A stretch of DNA of 64,000 nucleotides from Roseivirga sp. 4D4 (GTDB taxonomy: Bacteria; Bacteroidota; Bacteroidia; Cytophagales; Cyclobacteriaceae), in NCBI RefSeq assembly GCF_001747095.1, contig NZ_MDGP01000001.1, forward strand, positions 1,595,001-1,659,000, read 5' to 3'. This document shows positions 10,901 to 20,800 of this stretch, piece by piece (within the stretch, counting starts at the first letter, position 1; each line of letters starts with the position of its first letter). The notes under the pieces were generated by a model. That model saw only the letters and a list, made by a program, of their open reading frames with translations, did not search any database and was not told the origin of the DNA. The position numbers and the translations under genes were made by a program.

Positions 10901-13900
10901 GATCAACACTACCGTTCAAGAGGCTCCTGCAATTACTGTGATGGCCAACATTGATCAACAGATAACTTGTAACGGCAATACAGACGGGGCCATTACGGTG
11001 AATGCTAGTGGTGGCACTGGAAATCTGGAGTACTCTATAGATGGAACTACTTTTACTTCTGGCAATACTTTCGCTGGCTTAGGACCAAATACCTATACAA
11101 TCACTGTAAAAGACGACAATAACTGTACAGTTACTAGTCAGGTGACTATCACAGAACCAGCTCCACTCAGCGGTGCCATAGTAACTGTTACAAACCCTAC
11201 ATGTGCTGGTGCAAATGATGGCAGTGTGCTTTTCAGCATTAGCGGTGGTACAGCACCTTATGAGTTGAGCAATGATGGCACACAGTTTTTCCCTTTACCT
11301 CCAAACAATATGTTCGAGAACCTTGGGGCTTTGACTGTGCCGACTATTAGAATTAGAGATGCAAATGGCTGCACTTTGTCCATCAATGGCTTTACCATTA
11401 CCGATCCAGCCCCTATAACAGCTGATCTCGTGTCAACAGGTGTTTCTTGTAACGGAGACACAGATGGTACAATTACCGTCACCCCTACTTCTACGACAAG
11501 TACGTCTTTTGAGTATAGTTTGGATGGTACCAATTTCAGTGCTAATAATTCTTTTAGCCAATTGGCTTCGGGCAACTATACCGTATCCATTAGGGAATCG
11601 GGAGCTAATTGTGTTTATACATTCAATGCAACTGTATCAGAACCAGATATTCTAGAGGTATTCCCTACAGAGATTAGTATCAGTTGCAACGGAGCTACGG
11701 ATGGTCAAATAGTTGGTGGTGCAATGGGTGGAACAGCACCTTACGCTTATTCAATTGATGGGGGAACTACCTTTCAAACAACGCCTTTCACAGGCCTCTC
11801 AGCTGGAAGTTATACTGTGATGGTTCAAGACGCGAATAACTGTACCGACAGCAAAATCATCACGATAACAGGACCCAATGCATTGATAGCGTCAGTAAGT
11901 GTAACCAATAATGCCTCATGCAATGGAGCATCGGATGGTCTGGCTGTATTATCTACCACTGGAGGAACTGCCCCCTATACATACAGTCTTGATGGGCAAA
12001 ATTTCTCAAGTAACCTACCCGATCTCACCAATTTGGCCGCTGGTTCATATGCCGTTCACGTCAGGGATGCAAATGCATGTGATGTCATGGCGAACTTCAG
12101 CATTACTGAGCCTACAGCCATCGTGCCCACATTAACAACGAGCGACATAAGCTGTAATGGTAGCGATGATGGCTCTATTACTGCCATGGCGAGTGGCGGT
12201 TCTGGGAACTATATGTACTCAATTGATGGTGTGAACTTCAGCAGCGCCAATGCATTCTCAAACCTGAGTCCGGGAAGTTATACCATCACCGTACAAGATG
12301 GTAACAACTGCACTGGCTCAGCACAGGTGGAAATCACCGAACCTGATGCTTTAAGTCTAAATTTTGAAGCTGTAGATATTACTTGCAATGGAGCGAATGA
12401 TGGACAAATTGCGGGAATAGCGAGTGGAGGCACCGGCCCTTACCAATACAGTCTAGATGGAAACACCTTTCAATCGACTGCGTTCAGTGGATTATCATCT
12501 GGAAACTATACTTTGACCGTATTAGATGCGAACAACTGCACGACCACGGCATCAGTCGATATTATCGAGCCAGCAGTGCTGACCAGTGCTATAACAGTGA
12601 CCAACGTCTCTTGTAATGGATCAGGTGATGGTAGCGCAGCACTAACTGTATCTGGTGGTTCTACTCCATATACTTTTAGCCTTGATGGACAGAATTTCAA
12701 CACATCCATCGATTTAACCAACTTAGCTGCAGACTCTTATACAGTGGTGATTAGAGATGCCAATGCTTGTGAAGTCGTTCAGAACTTCGATATTACTGAA
12801 CCTGATGCCTTAGGCATTTCCATCAGCAGTCAAACTGACCTGACTTGTTTCGGAGATACCAATGGAAGTGTGACTGTCACCGGATCCGGTGGCACCGCAC
12901 CTCTAGAATACAGTATCGATGGTACTAATTTCGTTAGCAGTAACACCTTCGATCAATTATCAGCTGGTAACCACACTTTAACAGTGAGGGATGCAAACCA
13001 ATGTACTGAATCTATTATGGTACAAATCACTTCACCAGCTGAACTATCAGCTACAAGTACTGTAACAGATGTCAGTTGCAACGGACTATCAGATGGATCG
13101 TTTTCTCTTGTAGGTTCTGGAGGAACTGGCCCTTACGAATACTCTGCTGATGGCATGACTTTTAGTACAACCTCCACTTTTGACCAGTTGGTAGCAGGCA
13201 CATACCTTGTCACCATAAGGGATAGTAACCTTTGTACTCAAGTAGTATCGGTATCCGTGAATCAACCGGATGTAATTTCAGGAAGTGAAACAATTAGTCA
13301 TATCTCCTGCAACGGTGAAAGTGATGGCGAAATCTCTGTTGTCGCAACGGGTGGAACAGGTCCATATCAATACTCTATTGATGGTACTAACTTCAGCTCC
13401 GTATCTAGTTTTGATCAGCTAGCCGCAGGCAGTTACACTATTACTATTAGAGATAATAACATGTGTACCGGAACTGTTACAGCTGCAGTAAATGAACCAG
13501 CTGTTATAAGCTTAACAGAAACCATTACAAACGTTTCTTGCAACGGTGGTACTGATGGTTCTGTGACAATCGCTGCTACTGGAGGTACTGGAAACTTTTC
13601 TTACAGTATTGATGGTACCACATTCCAATCTAGCTCCACATTTTCAGGTTTAGCTGCTGGTAGCTATTCCATCACGGTCGAGGACGATAATAGCTGCTCC
13701 GCAATGTTATCTATAAGTATATCAGAACCCGTAGCACTTGCAGCGACCTCATCGAGAGTCGATGTGACTTGTAATGGAGCCATGACCGGGGAAATCACGA
13801 TCAATGCTTCAGGAGGAACAGGAACGTTAGAATACAGCCTTGATGGAAGTACTTTCCAAAGCAGTTCAACATTCACAGGCCTATCGGCAGATGCGTACAC

Positions 13901-14438
13901 GGTGACCATACGTGACGCCAATGGATGTACGACCAGTGTTTCAGCCAATATTGCCGAACCTAGTGCCTTAAGCGTTTCCGCATCACTAGTGGATGACAAT
14001 ACAATCTCGGCTAGTGCCACTGGAGGAACCGCCCCCTACCGTTATTCAATTGATGGTAACAACTTCCAATCATCTCCTACATTTGAAGGGCTGACCAATG
14101 GTACTTACACGATCACGGTTATCGATGACAATGGATGTACCGCCAGTATAAGTCAAGCACTGATTATAACATCAATAGATGATCCTTTTGCAGGTAAATC
14201 AATATCTACCTATCCAAACCCTGCACAGAATTACTTCATTATTTCGGAAGTAAATAGAGGAGACCAAATTAGTCTCATAAACTTAAATGGACACCTGATG
14301 GATCAGGTATTGGTTGAGAAGAGTCAAAAGGACCTGAAGTATGACATTTCGAATGTCAGACAGGGTGTGTTCTTGGTAGTAATCAAAAATCAAGTTGGTA
14401 AAACTATTGCCAAAAGAAGAGTCATTAAAATGAACTAG
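7938..14438 (+). CDS. Cassette 2 giant SprB-repeat adhesin with T9SS sorting domain
   Basis: Predicted surface protein of 2166 aa, the largest in the window. After a signal peptide (to about residue 24) it goes straight into SprB-type repeats. I count 25 units of about 79 aa with the paired Cys pattern (SCNG.SDG ... DANNCT) and one final unit lacking the first Cys. Unlike the adhesins at 620 and 17879 it has no N-terminal propeller region. The type A T9SS C-terminal domain begins near residue 2080 (TYPNPAQNYF) and ends with KRRVIKMN. Repeats 16-18 and 19-21 look like two copies of a three-repeat block. The repetitive sequence makes assembly errors possible. Likely role: filamentous adhesin on the outer surface. 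Confidence 0.92.
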   Translation: MDTIRKTVFLGILLTLGIQIGYALNDNVPATTNLSAQLINVVNPSCNGASDGSFEIEVTGGVAPYETAIVGSNTGFQNTLVYTGLSFNLYNIVVRDANGDTFTINSFLLTQPSALGLSSTTVDETCNGNDGTVTLSGFGGTAPYSYSFEGSRFGTTDTFSGLAAGTYTASVEDANGCTSNATITIGAYVPRTIAINQVADITCNGGSNAHVFGTVIGSGTVLPIAFSLDGVNFSSSNSFPNLSAGNYTMYVRDGNNCISTQTFDITEPAPLTAAIISTAISCFGIDDGTYGWDVSGGTAPYTLQQGGNIIANFNGNNFTQTNVPGNTSIAAGTYDIVDANGCSIPSPAVAVAGPPSALVTSITTVNASCNETSDGSITVSASGSVGTYTYSIDGVNFQSSPTFSNLAAGTYDVSTLPTGFPGCLETKTVTITEPAAITGTTSVDSDVSNCNGATDGVISVANISGGDGNYQFSIDGGNSFQTSGTFTGLATGNYDIIIEDGNGCSITLSETINEPTGSGTIETTDPTCAGASDGSFQFTGFIPTNSSSIPTVTINGNNQGNLTSIPYTGLTAGNYQIDVLDAGGCTTSFNITLTDPTPIATTVAIDQEPLCNNSADGIVTVTASGGVGPYEYKLSTDNTYSSNSTLTGLIDGSNTIDVRDANGCVFSTNITLAAPTALSVTATVTDISCNGLSDGSLSILPAGGTAPYTYSIDGVNFGSSDTFNQLSAGTYTVTVLDANSCSTTSSITIVEPSPINITFQALPPSCIGNSDGQIQINLASGGTGPIRIRLRGTTTPDFRIENLAPGAYEVEAVDGNGCIVTNTVTVPESAPLSADVTVDSNASGCGNSDGAFTLSNPRKGGVNITFVEYSIDGVNYQTSPSFTGLAAGVYTVDIRDITPAHINTGNCQGTVSVTITEPSSITGTLSTTDILCNGDSNGSIDVTNVTGGVAPYQYSIDGVNFTTNTSFTSLSGGAYNVTIRDASNCTTVINTTVQEAPAITVMANIDQQITCNGNTDGAITVNASGGTGNLEYSIDGTTFTSGNTFAGLGPNTYTITVKDDNNCTVTSQVTITEPAPLSGAIVTVTNPTCAGANDGSVLFSISGGTAPYELSNDGTQFFPLPPNNMFENLGALTVPTIRIRDANGCTLSINGFTITDPAPITADLVSTGVSCNGDTDGTITVTPTSTTSTSFEYSLDGTNFSANNSFSQLASGNYTVSIRESGANCVYTFNATVSEPDILEVFPTEISISCNGATDGQIVGGAMGGTAPYAYSIDGGTTFQTTPFTGLSAGSYTVMVQDANNCTDSKIITITGPNALIASVSVTNNASCNGASDGLAVLSTTGGTAPYTYSLDGQNFSSNLPDLTNLAAGSYAVHVRDANACDVMANFSITEPTAIVPTLTTSDISCNGSDDGSITAMASGGSGNYMYSIDGVNFSSANAFSNLSPGSYTITVQDGNNCTGSAQVEITEPDALSLNFEAVDITCNGANDGQIAGIASGGTGPYQYSLDGNTFQSTAFSGLSSGNYTLTVLDANNCTTTASVDIIEPAVLTSAITVTNVSCNGSGDGSAALTVSGGSTPYTFSLDGQNFNTSIDLTNLAADSYTVVIRDANACEVVQNFDITEPDALGISISSQTDLTCFGDTNGSVTVTGSGGTAPLEYSIDGTNFVSSNTFDQLSAGNHTLTVRDANQCTESIMVQITSPAELSATSTVTDVSCNGLSDGSFSLVGSGGTGPYEYSADGMTFSTTSTFDQLVAGTYLVTIRDSNLCTQVVSVSVNQPDVISGSETISHISCNGESDGEISVVATGGTGPYQYSIDGTNFSSVSSFDQLAAGSYTITIRDNNMCTGTVTAAVNEPAVISLTETITNVSCNGGTDGSVTIAATGGTGNFSYSIDGTTFQSSSTFSGLAAGSYSITVEDDNSCSAMLSISISEPVALAATSSRVDVTCNGAMTGEITINASGGTGTLEYSLDGSTFQSSSTFTGLSADAYTVTIRDANGCTTSVSANIAEPSALSVSASLVDDNTISASATGGTAPYRYSIDGNNFQSSPTFEGLTNGTYTITVIDDNGCTASISQALIITSIDDPFAGKSISTYPNPAQNYFIISEVNRGDQISLINLNGHLMDQVLVEKSQKDLKYDISNVRQGVFLVVIKNQVGKTIAKRRVIKMN

Positions 14439-14465
14439 TCCAATGGTTGAGGACACACATATTTA

Positions 14466-14530
14466 GGCTACTCATACGGAGTAGCCCTTTTTCACACATA
14501 GGCCACCTCGATATATCGGGGTGGTTTTTC
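14466..14530 (+). terminator. Double hairpin after adhesin 2
   Basis: The first hairpin is GGCTACTC/GAGTAGCC (14466-14486) followed by CTTTTT. The second is CCACCTCG/CGGGGTGG (14503-14525, one G-U pair) followed by TTTTTC. It is nearly identical in sequence to the module after adhesin 3 and homologous to that after adhesin 1. Confidence 0.82.
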
Positions 14531-14667
14531 TTTATCAACAGAATCGAAACCCCACACTTATTGCTAAAAAACAAACGCTTATCAACTACCGAGCAACGCT
14601 AATCCGACCAAGCCCTATATAGATTATCTAGGCTTATATATCTTAACAGTTTTTACTTAATTGCTAG

Positions 14668-16569
14668 ATGTTTAATCGGTTAAGTTCAATCTTCATTTTA
14701 CTGACGATCACTCTTTTTTCTTGTCAGAAAGATGAGGTGAAGCCAGAAACCATAGGGCAAGAAGATCTTGATGCTGAATTCAAAAAACTAGTAACTCGTA
14801 TTGAAAAGAATGGACGCAGAGCAGATAGTATTCGAATATTGACAAATAGCTTGGTCAGTATTGCTCATAAATTAAATAATGACAATCAACTTGGTACGGC
14901 ATTCAGGATAAGAGCAAGTGCATTCGAAATGGCCAGTCAATTTGACTCAGCGATCTACCTCTATCAAAAGTCGGCTACTCATTTTGTAAGGTCAAAGGAC
15001 TCAGTCAGCTTGGCTGATGCTTATAAAGGGCTTGGTACCTCCTATTATTTTCAAAATCTATTCGATTCAGCTCTAGTCTATTATCAAAAGTCGGCAGACC
15101 TTCTATACAGTTACACTGACAAAACAGCTTTGGCAAAAGCCTATAGCAATCTAGGTATGGTGCTCACAGCCTCCGACTTAAGCGATCAGGCACTCTCTTA
15201 CTATCAAAAAGCACTGGTCATCACTAAGGACAGTCCAAACCCTATGGACAAACTCCCTACTCTCCTTAACATATCAGCACTCTTTTTAAAAGAAGAAGTT
15301 TATGACTCTGCACTCATATATGCCAACCAGGTAAATTCAATTTCTAGGCGCTCCAACATCCCTTTTGGTGTTGGAAAAAGTGCAAGTGTTTTGGCCTCGA
15401 TACACTTGGCTCAGCAGAACTTGGACCAAGCGGAAAAAGAAATATTAGAAAGCATTCAAATCTTTTTTGAAACGCAAATGCAAAGAGACCTCATGGCAGT
15501 TAAATGGCAATACGCACAAATTCTGTTTGCCAAGAATGAGCACAGAAAGGCAATTGAACTGACTGATGAGGTCTTGACCCTGCCTGGAGGTAATACGCTT
15601 GCGAAAAACGTGTATCAATTGCAATCCCAATCTTATGAAAACCTCGGGCAAAAGGAAGAAGCGTTGACGACATACAAAAAGTATCACACCACCTTCGAAC
15701 AGATCGCAGACAAAAGAAATAAAGACATCATTGCCGAGAAAGAGATTGAATTTAATTCCGAGCTAAAAAATCGAGAAATCTTGAGGTTGAAAAATGAGGC
15801 AGATATAAATGAGTTAAAGATTGAACAAAGAAATATTATGGTTTTTATCGCTGTCATTATTACGGTACTAGTGCTAATTATTACTTATCTGCTGCTCAGA
15901 TCGTTGAAGGCCAGATCGAACAAACAGGTAATGGAATTGGAAAATCGGTTGTTACGCACACAGTTAAATCCACATTTCCTCTTTAACGCCATGGGCGCCA
16001 TACAGCAATACATCTATAATAAAGAAGATCCGACCATAATCTCGGACTACTTGGGCAAATTCTCTAGGCTTACTCGTATGATCCTTAATTATAGCAAGGA
16101 AGAACTCATTACACTTAAAGAAGAGCTTGAATTTCTAGACCATTACATTCAATTACAGCAGATCAGATTTGAAGTCCCTTTTGATTTCAAGGTAGAAACT
16201 GATAGTACGATTGACCCTGATGAGCTACTCATTCCACCAATGCTCACACAACCCTTTATAGAAAACGCCATTGAACATGGTTTTCTACATAAGGATACAA
16301 AAGGACATATTACACTCACTATAAATGAGAAAAACGATCAAGTAATGATTACCGTGGAGGACGATGGAGTGGGTAGAAAGCAAGCAGCTCTTTTAAATAA
16401 AAAGACTAAACACCAATCAATGGCTACTCAAATCACCATTGATCGACTAAAACTGATTCAGAGAAAGCTCAGGCGGAAAACCGATTTCTTAATTACTGAT
16501 CTTTTCGATTCTCAAAACCAGGCCCTTGGCACGAGAGTATCTGTAAATTTACCTTTGATAAAAGAATAG
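14668..16569 (+). CDS. TPR-containing LytS-type sensor histidine kinase, cassette 3
   Basis: Paralogue of the kinase at 4744, 633 aa. It starts with a lipoprotein-like signal (TLFSC followed by QKDE). TPR units follow from about 40 to 370 (LGTSYYFQNLFDSALVYYQKS), then a charged helix and a transmembrane segment (IMVFIAVIITVLVLIITYLLL, about 391-411). The kinase part has the phospho-acceptor His436 in LNPHFLFNAM, N-box QPFIENAIEHGF and G-box VEDDGVGR. His falls at the same residue number as in the paralogue, so spacing is fully conserved. It ends 3 bases before the regulator at 16573. By cassette order it should control lipoprotein/adhesin 3. Confidence 0.93.
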   Translation: MFNRLSSIFILLTITLFSCQKDEVKPETIGQEDLDAEFKKLVTRIEKNGRRADSIRILTNSLVSIAHKLNNDNQLGTAFRIRASAFEMASQFDSAIYLYQKSATHFVRSKDSVSLADAYKGLGTSYYFQNLFDSALVYYQKSADLLYSYTDKTALAKAYSNLGMVLTASDLSDQALSYYQKALVITKDSPNPMDKLPTLLNISALFLKEEVYDSALIYANQVNSISRRSNIPFGVGKSASVLASIHLAQQNLDQAEKEILESIQIFFETQMQRDLMAVKWQYAQILFAKNEHRKAIELTDEVLTLPGGNTLAKNVYQLQSQSYENLGQKEEALTTYKKYHTTFEQIADKRNKDIIAEKEIEFNSELKNREILRLKNEADINELKIEQRNIMVFIAVIITVLVLIITYLLLRSLKARSNKQVMELENRLLRTQLNPHFLFNAMGAIQQYIYNKEDPTIISDYLGKFSRLTRMILNYSKEELITLKEELEFLDHYIQLQQIRFEVPFDFKVETDSTIDPDELLIPPMLTQPFIENAIEHGFLHKDTKGHITLTINEKNDQVMITVEDDGVGRKQAALLNKKTKHQSMATQITIDRLKLIQRKLRRKTDFLITDLFDSQNQALGTRVSVNLPLIKE

Positions 16570-16572
16570 GCC

Positions 16573-17322
16573 ATGGAATGCGTAATTATTGACGATGAAA
16601 AACCTTTTATCAATGCCCTAAGGGCCATGTTAGAGCATCATGGAGGTATAGAAGTATTGGGGGAAGCAAGAGGTGTGGATTCAGGCATCCAACTCATTGA
16701 AGAATTAGAGCCAGAACTAGTTTTTCTCGATATTCAAATGAGCGATGGCACTGGGTTTGACCTATTGAAAAAACTCGATCGGCAAGATTTCCATGTAATT
16801 TTCATAACCGCTCACGATCAGTTTGCAATTGATGCATTCAAGTTTAGCGCGATGGACTATTTACTCAAACCATTAATCTCAAGCGAACTTAAAAAAGCAC
16901 TTGACCGAGCGCAGAAGAGTATTGATAAAGAGAAACTGAACTTTCAGTTTTCGGTCTTAATGGAAAACATCAATGAGATTTCCAGAGGCAAGAAGAAAAT
17001 TATACTTCGAGAATCTGAAAACTTACATATCGTTAAACTCGATGATATTCTATGGTGCCAGGCTGATGGTAGTTATACCGTTTTCTACTTGACAGACGAC
17101 CGCAAGATTATGGTATCGAAACATCTGAAGGAATTTGAGGAATATCTGAGCCCCAACGGGTTTTTCAGGGCTCACAGATCTCATTTGGTCAATGTCAGTA
17201 AAATAACACGCTTTGATAGAGCTGATGGCGGAGTGGTATACCTTGAAAATGAAGTAGCACTTCCGATTTCTGTCAGAAAAAAAGAAAGGCTGGCAGAAAT
17301 GTTAAATTCCCTTCAAGCTTAG
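16573..17322 (+). CDS. LytTR-family response regulator, cassette 3
   Basis: Regulator of 249 aa and partner of the kinase at 14668. The receiver domain (1-120) has D7/D8, phospho-acceptor Asp53 in LVFLDIQM and a closing Lys in MDYLLKP. The LytTR domain runs from about 140 to 245 (KIILRESENLHIVKLDDILW, then FFRAHRSHLVNVSKI). ATG follows the kinase stop after 3 bases (gcc). The lipoprotein gene of cassette 3 lies 106 bp downstream. A LytTR-like half site (AACGTTCAT) occurs in that gap at 17347, which would fit direct control of the following adhesin operon, but a single site is weak evidence. Confidence 0.94.
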   Translation: MECVIIDDEKPFINALRAMLEHHGGIEVLGEARGVDSGIQLIEELEPELVFLDIQMSDGTGFDLLKKLDRQDFHVIFITAHDQFAIDAFKFSAMDYLLKPLISSELKKALDRAQKSIDKEKLNFQFSVLMENINEISRGKKKIILRESENLHIVKLDDILWCQADGSYTVFYLTDDRKIMVSKHLKEFEEYLSPNGFFRAHRSHLVNVSKITRFDRADGGVVYLENEVALPISVRKKERLAEMLNSLQA

Positions 17323-17346
17323 TAAAACACTCATCAAGTCAGAGAG

Positions 17347-17388
17347 AACGTTCATTGATTCACAAGCTACTCTCTTCAATACGTCAAA
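17347..17388 (+). promoter_or_regulatory. Candidate LytTR-type binding sites ahead of lipoprotein 3
   Basis: AACGTTCAT at 17347-17355 fits the published LytTR half-site pattern (T/A)(A/C)(C/A)GTTN(A/G)(T/G). TACGTCAAA at 17380-17388 fits 7 of 9 positions. Their starts are 33 bp apart, about three helical turns, not the usual 21-22. The gap ahead of lipoprotein 1 has a similar AACGTCAAT at 118-126. Tentative. Confidence 0.25.
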
Positions 17389-17428
17389 TCAACTCCTAGT
17401 CTAGTCAAATACATTCATTGGTAAATGA

Positions 17429-17875
17429 ATGTATATGAAACAACTCTACTCAAAAAAAAGAATCCTTTATGCCTCAATAGCGCTTTTTTGCTTGGTTTTA
17501 GGTTGCAAAGACGATGACCCATCACCCAGTGAGCAACGGTTGATAGACCTGACCGCTACCTGGAATGTATCTAGTGTTATCAATGATGGCACCAATGTAA
17601 GCGATCAGTTTACGGGTTTTAGTTTAACCGTGTCAGGTGACAAGACCTACGCTACTGTCAATGGTGGTAACCCATGGCCTGCATCAGGAACTTTTGACCT
17701 GAACCCAGATGACCTGGACACTTTCATAAGAGATGATAATGTAGAAGTCTCCATTGTTGAAATCACGGCAACAGCCCTTTCCCTCTCCTTTCAGATGAGC
17801 AATGTGCGGAGTGTGCGTTCTGGCACCTCGGGCATTACCGGCTCTTTCACTTTTAACCTTACTAAAACCAATTAA
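17429..17875 (+). CDS. Cassette 3 small lipoprotein (NGGNPWPASGTF family)
   Basis: Third member of the lipoprotein set, 148 aa from ATG 17429. An internal ATG at 17435 (MKQLYSKK) is equally good for the signal peptide. The lipobox LVLGC is followed by KDDDPSPSE. The mature part repeats the family pattern: LTATWNVSS, NDGTNVSDQFTGF, invariant NGGNPWPASGTF, and the end GITGSFTFNLTK. Three bases separate its stop from the adhesin start. The high similarity of the whole mature part among the three copies, against strong divergence of the adhesin N-termini, suggests a conserved job such as holding or maturing the adhesin at the outer membrane. That is inference only. Confidence 0.87.
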   Translation: MYMKQLYSKKRILYASIALFCLVLGCKDDDPSPSEQRLIDLTATWNVSSVINDGTNVSDQFTGFSLTVSGDKTYATVNGGNPWPASGTFDLNPDDLDTFIRDDNVEVSIVEITATALSLSFQMSNVRSVRSGTSGITGSFTFNLTKTN

Positions 17876-17878
17876 GCA

Positions 17879-20800
17879 ATGAAACGATTATTGATTTTTC
17901 TAATCATGTGCTGCTGTCTATCTACATTAAATGCGCAGCATAACTTTGACTTTGTTTACTCATTTGAACAAGGAGGTAATACGCCTATCCTTATTGACGG
18001 ACCTCAAAATAGAACATATGTACTCCTACAACCGTCTGGATCAGTTACTCTTGACCCAAAGAACGGCTTTCTGAGAACAAGCAGGCCTACCAACTACCCT
18101 GGTTCTGTCTTCTATGCCATTGGTATTTATAATGATGACGGCTCCTACTATAGGGGATTCATAATAGATGTTGAAGCTGGAAGCGACAGAATTAAAATGG
18201 ATGTGGCTGATAATGGAGACATCTATATTTTTTCAGCCTTTAAAGATCAGGCACTCCTTGATCAATCTAATCCCACAACAAGAACCATAGATGAGTCAGG
18301 CAAAGCAGGTTTTTTCATCGCACGATATAGCGGTCAGACAGGTGCCTTAATAAACCATATGCACAGTGCCTATGCCAGTTCTACTCAAATAGTTGAAGGT
18401 CAAAATATAAAGGTGCTACCAAATGGACAGATTGCCGTAACCGGAAATCTCACCGATCAAATTGATATGTCATTCGGTAATAATACCGGTGTATTCGGTA
18501 CAAATGGTAGTATTGAAACATTTGTTGGGTTATACAATGCTGACCTTAGCTATGACAAGGGTTTTACATTTGGAGGGCAAGGTGTTTTAAACGCAATTGA
18601 TGTTACTTCAACCAATGATGTGGTGGTTGTAGGTTATGTTGCTAACAACGCCACCATTGATATTGACCCTGCTGCAGGTCAAATATCTCTTACCAATGCC
18701 AATAGAAACAGAAACTTCTTAGCGAAATATGATGCCAACCTCGATTACCAAGCTCATATCGACTTTGGCGAAGGCAATGTATCTGCCAGCAGGTTTGTAA
18801 CGATTGACGAACATGATAGCATCTATTTTGCCAGCAACACGGCTTGGGAAGGTATAATGGACAATACCAGAGATAGACTTGATCTGGATAATTCAAGTGG
18901 GACATTTGATGCCGTTACTGCTCAAAACCGTGGCGTTTTCATCGGAAAATATTCAAAGGATCTTGTTTTTGGTGGTGGAACAGTCCTAGGCGGTAAAGAA
19001 GATATGCCTGTCTTCTTTAGAGAATTAGATGTAAAAAATGACAAAATCTATCTAAATGTCGCTGAATACAATGCAAGTGGACCCAACCAAGTGGACCTAA
19101 GCCCTAGAGATAAACCTACTTTTCTCATTAATAAGAACTTCTCCGTTTTAATGACTATGGATAGAAACTTTGATGTAATTGGTTTTGATAGAATTCCAGG
19201 TAGTTATAACAGAGCAGCTGTCATTGGCAGTAATGGAGACATAATGTATGTGGGCAGTACGGGTAATAACAATGATGTTAATTCAGGGTCTGGTGTTAAC
19301 ACGCCAGGACAAAGCGGGATGTATATAGCTAAAATGTCAAGTTGTACTGGAAGTATCACCAGTAACACACCAGCTGTATGTTTTGGTGATTCTTATACTA
19401 TTGGCAATAACGCATATACACAAGAGGGTACTTATCTTGATGTACTCGAAGATCAAAACGGATGCGATAGTCTGGTCGTTACCAGCCTATTTTTTCCATC
19501 CAGTCCCGTGACTCCTGTGATTACATCCTTTACAGACATTACCTGTAATGGTGCATCAGATGGAACTATTACATTGAATATAACAGGGGGTATTGCCCCA
19601 TATGAAGTAAGTGGAGATGGTGTTCAGTTTTTCCCGTTCCCCGACAACAACTTGTTGACTAACGTCCCCCCAATCAATAACCAGCCTCTCATCATTCGAG
19701 ATGCTAATGGATGTATAACAAACACAGCTCCAGTTACTATACAAGAACCATCTGCTCTAAGCTTTAATCCTGCTACCATTTCAGCTCCAACTTGTACAAA
19801 TGGTAATGATGGTAGCATAGTCATTTCTGTACAGGGCGGTACTGCACCGTATTCATATAGTCTCGATGGTGTTACTTATCAACCCAACGACACTTTCAGT
19901 GGTGTATTAAGCTCAGGGGATCAAATAATCTATGTACAAGATGCGAATGGTTGTGAGATTAGTGAGACAGTGACCATACCTGATGCATTACCATTGGATG
20001 CAACAATAACTACCACGGCAACGACAAGCTGTGGGGTTGTAGACGGTACAATTACCATCTCCTCTCCGGTTAATGGTCAAGCGCCTTATGAGTTCAGCAT
20101 AGATGGTGGTACAACTTTTCAGGCTACTACCCTATTTAGTGGACTGTCCGCAGGAATTTATACGATTACCATCAAGGACAATAATGGCTGTACCAATGAT
20201 GTTCAGACTACAATCACAGAACCTTCTGCGATTACTGCTACTACTACGTTTATTGATCCACTCTGTAATGGTAGTGCAGACGGCAGCATCACCGTAGCAA
20301 CTGTAGGTGGTGGCGTTGCCCCTTATGAATATTCGATTAATGGAGGCACCTTTCAAACAGGTAGCACTTTTAATGGACTTTCGGGAGGCACTTATATTAT
20401 TACTGTGAAAGACGCGACCAATTGTACTTTCTCTATCACGAATACACTCATTGAACCTAGCCCACTTACGCTAGTAGCTACAGTAACTTCTGACGTAATA
20501 TGCAACGGTGGAGATAATGGTGTTGTCACGCTAACAGCCGGTGGAGGAACAGGCGTTTACCAATATGAAATTATCGGACAGGCTGTAACTACAAACAATA
20601 TATTCACAGAGTTAAGCGCTGGTAATTACATATTTATGGTAACGGATGTGAACGGATGTACAACATCAGTTCAAACGACCGTTGGAGAACCTACCCAAAT
20701 TGTCTTAAGTGCAAGTATCACCAAATCACTTGCTTGTAATGGTGATACCAATGGAGAAGTCTCTGCTACCGCTTCCGGAGGAACGGGACCATATACTTTT

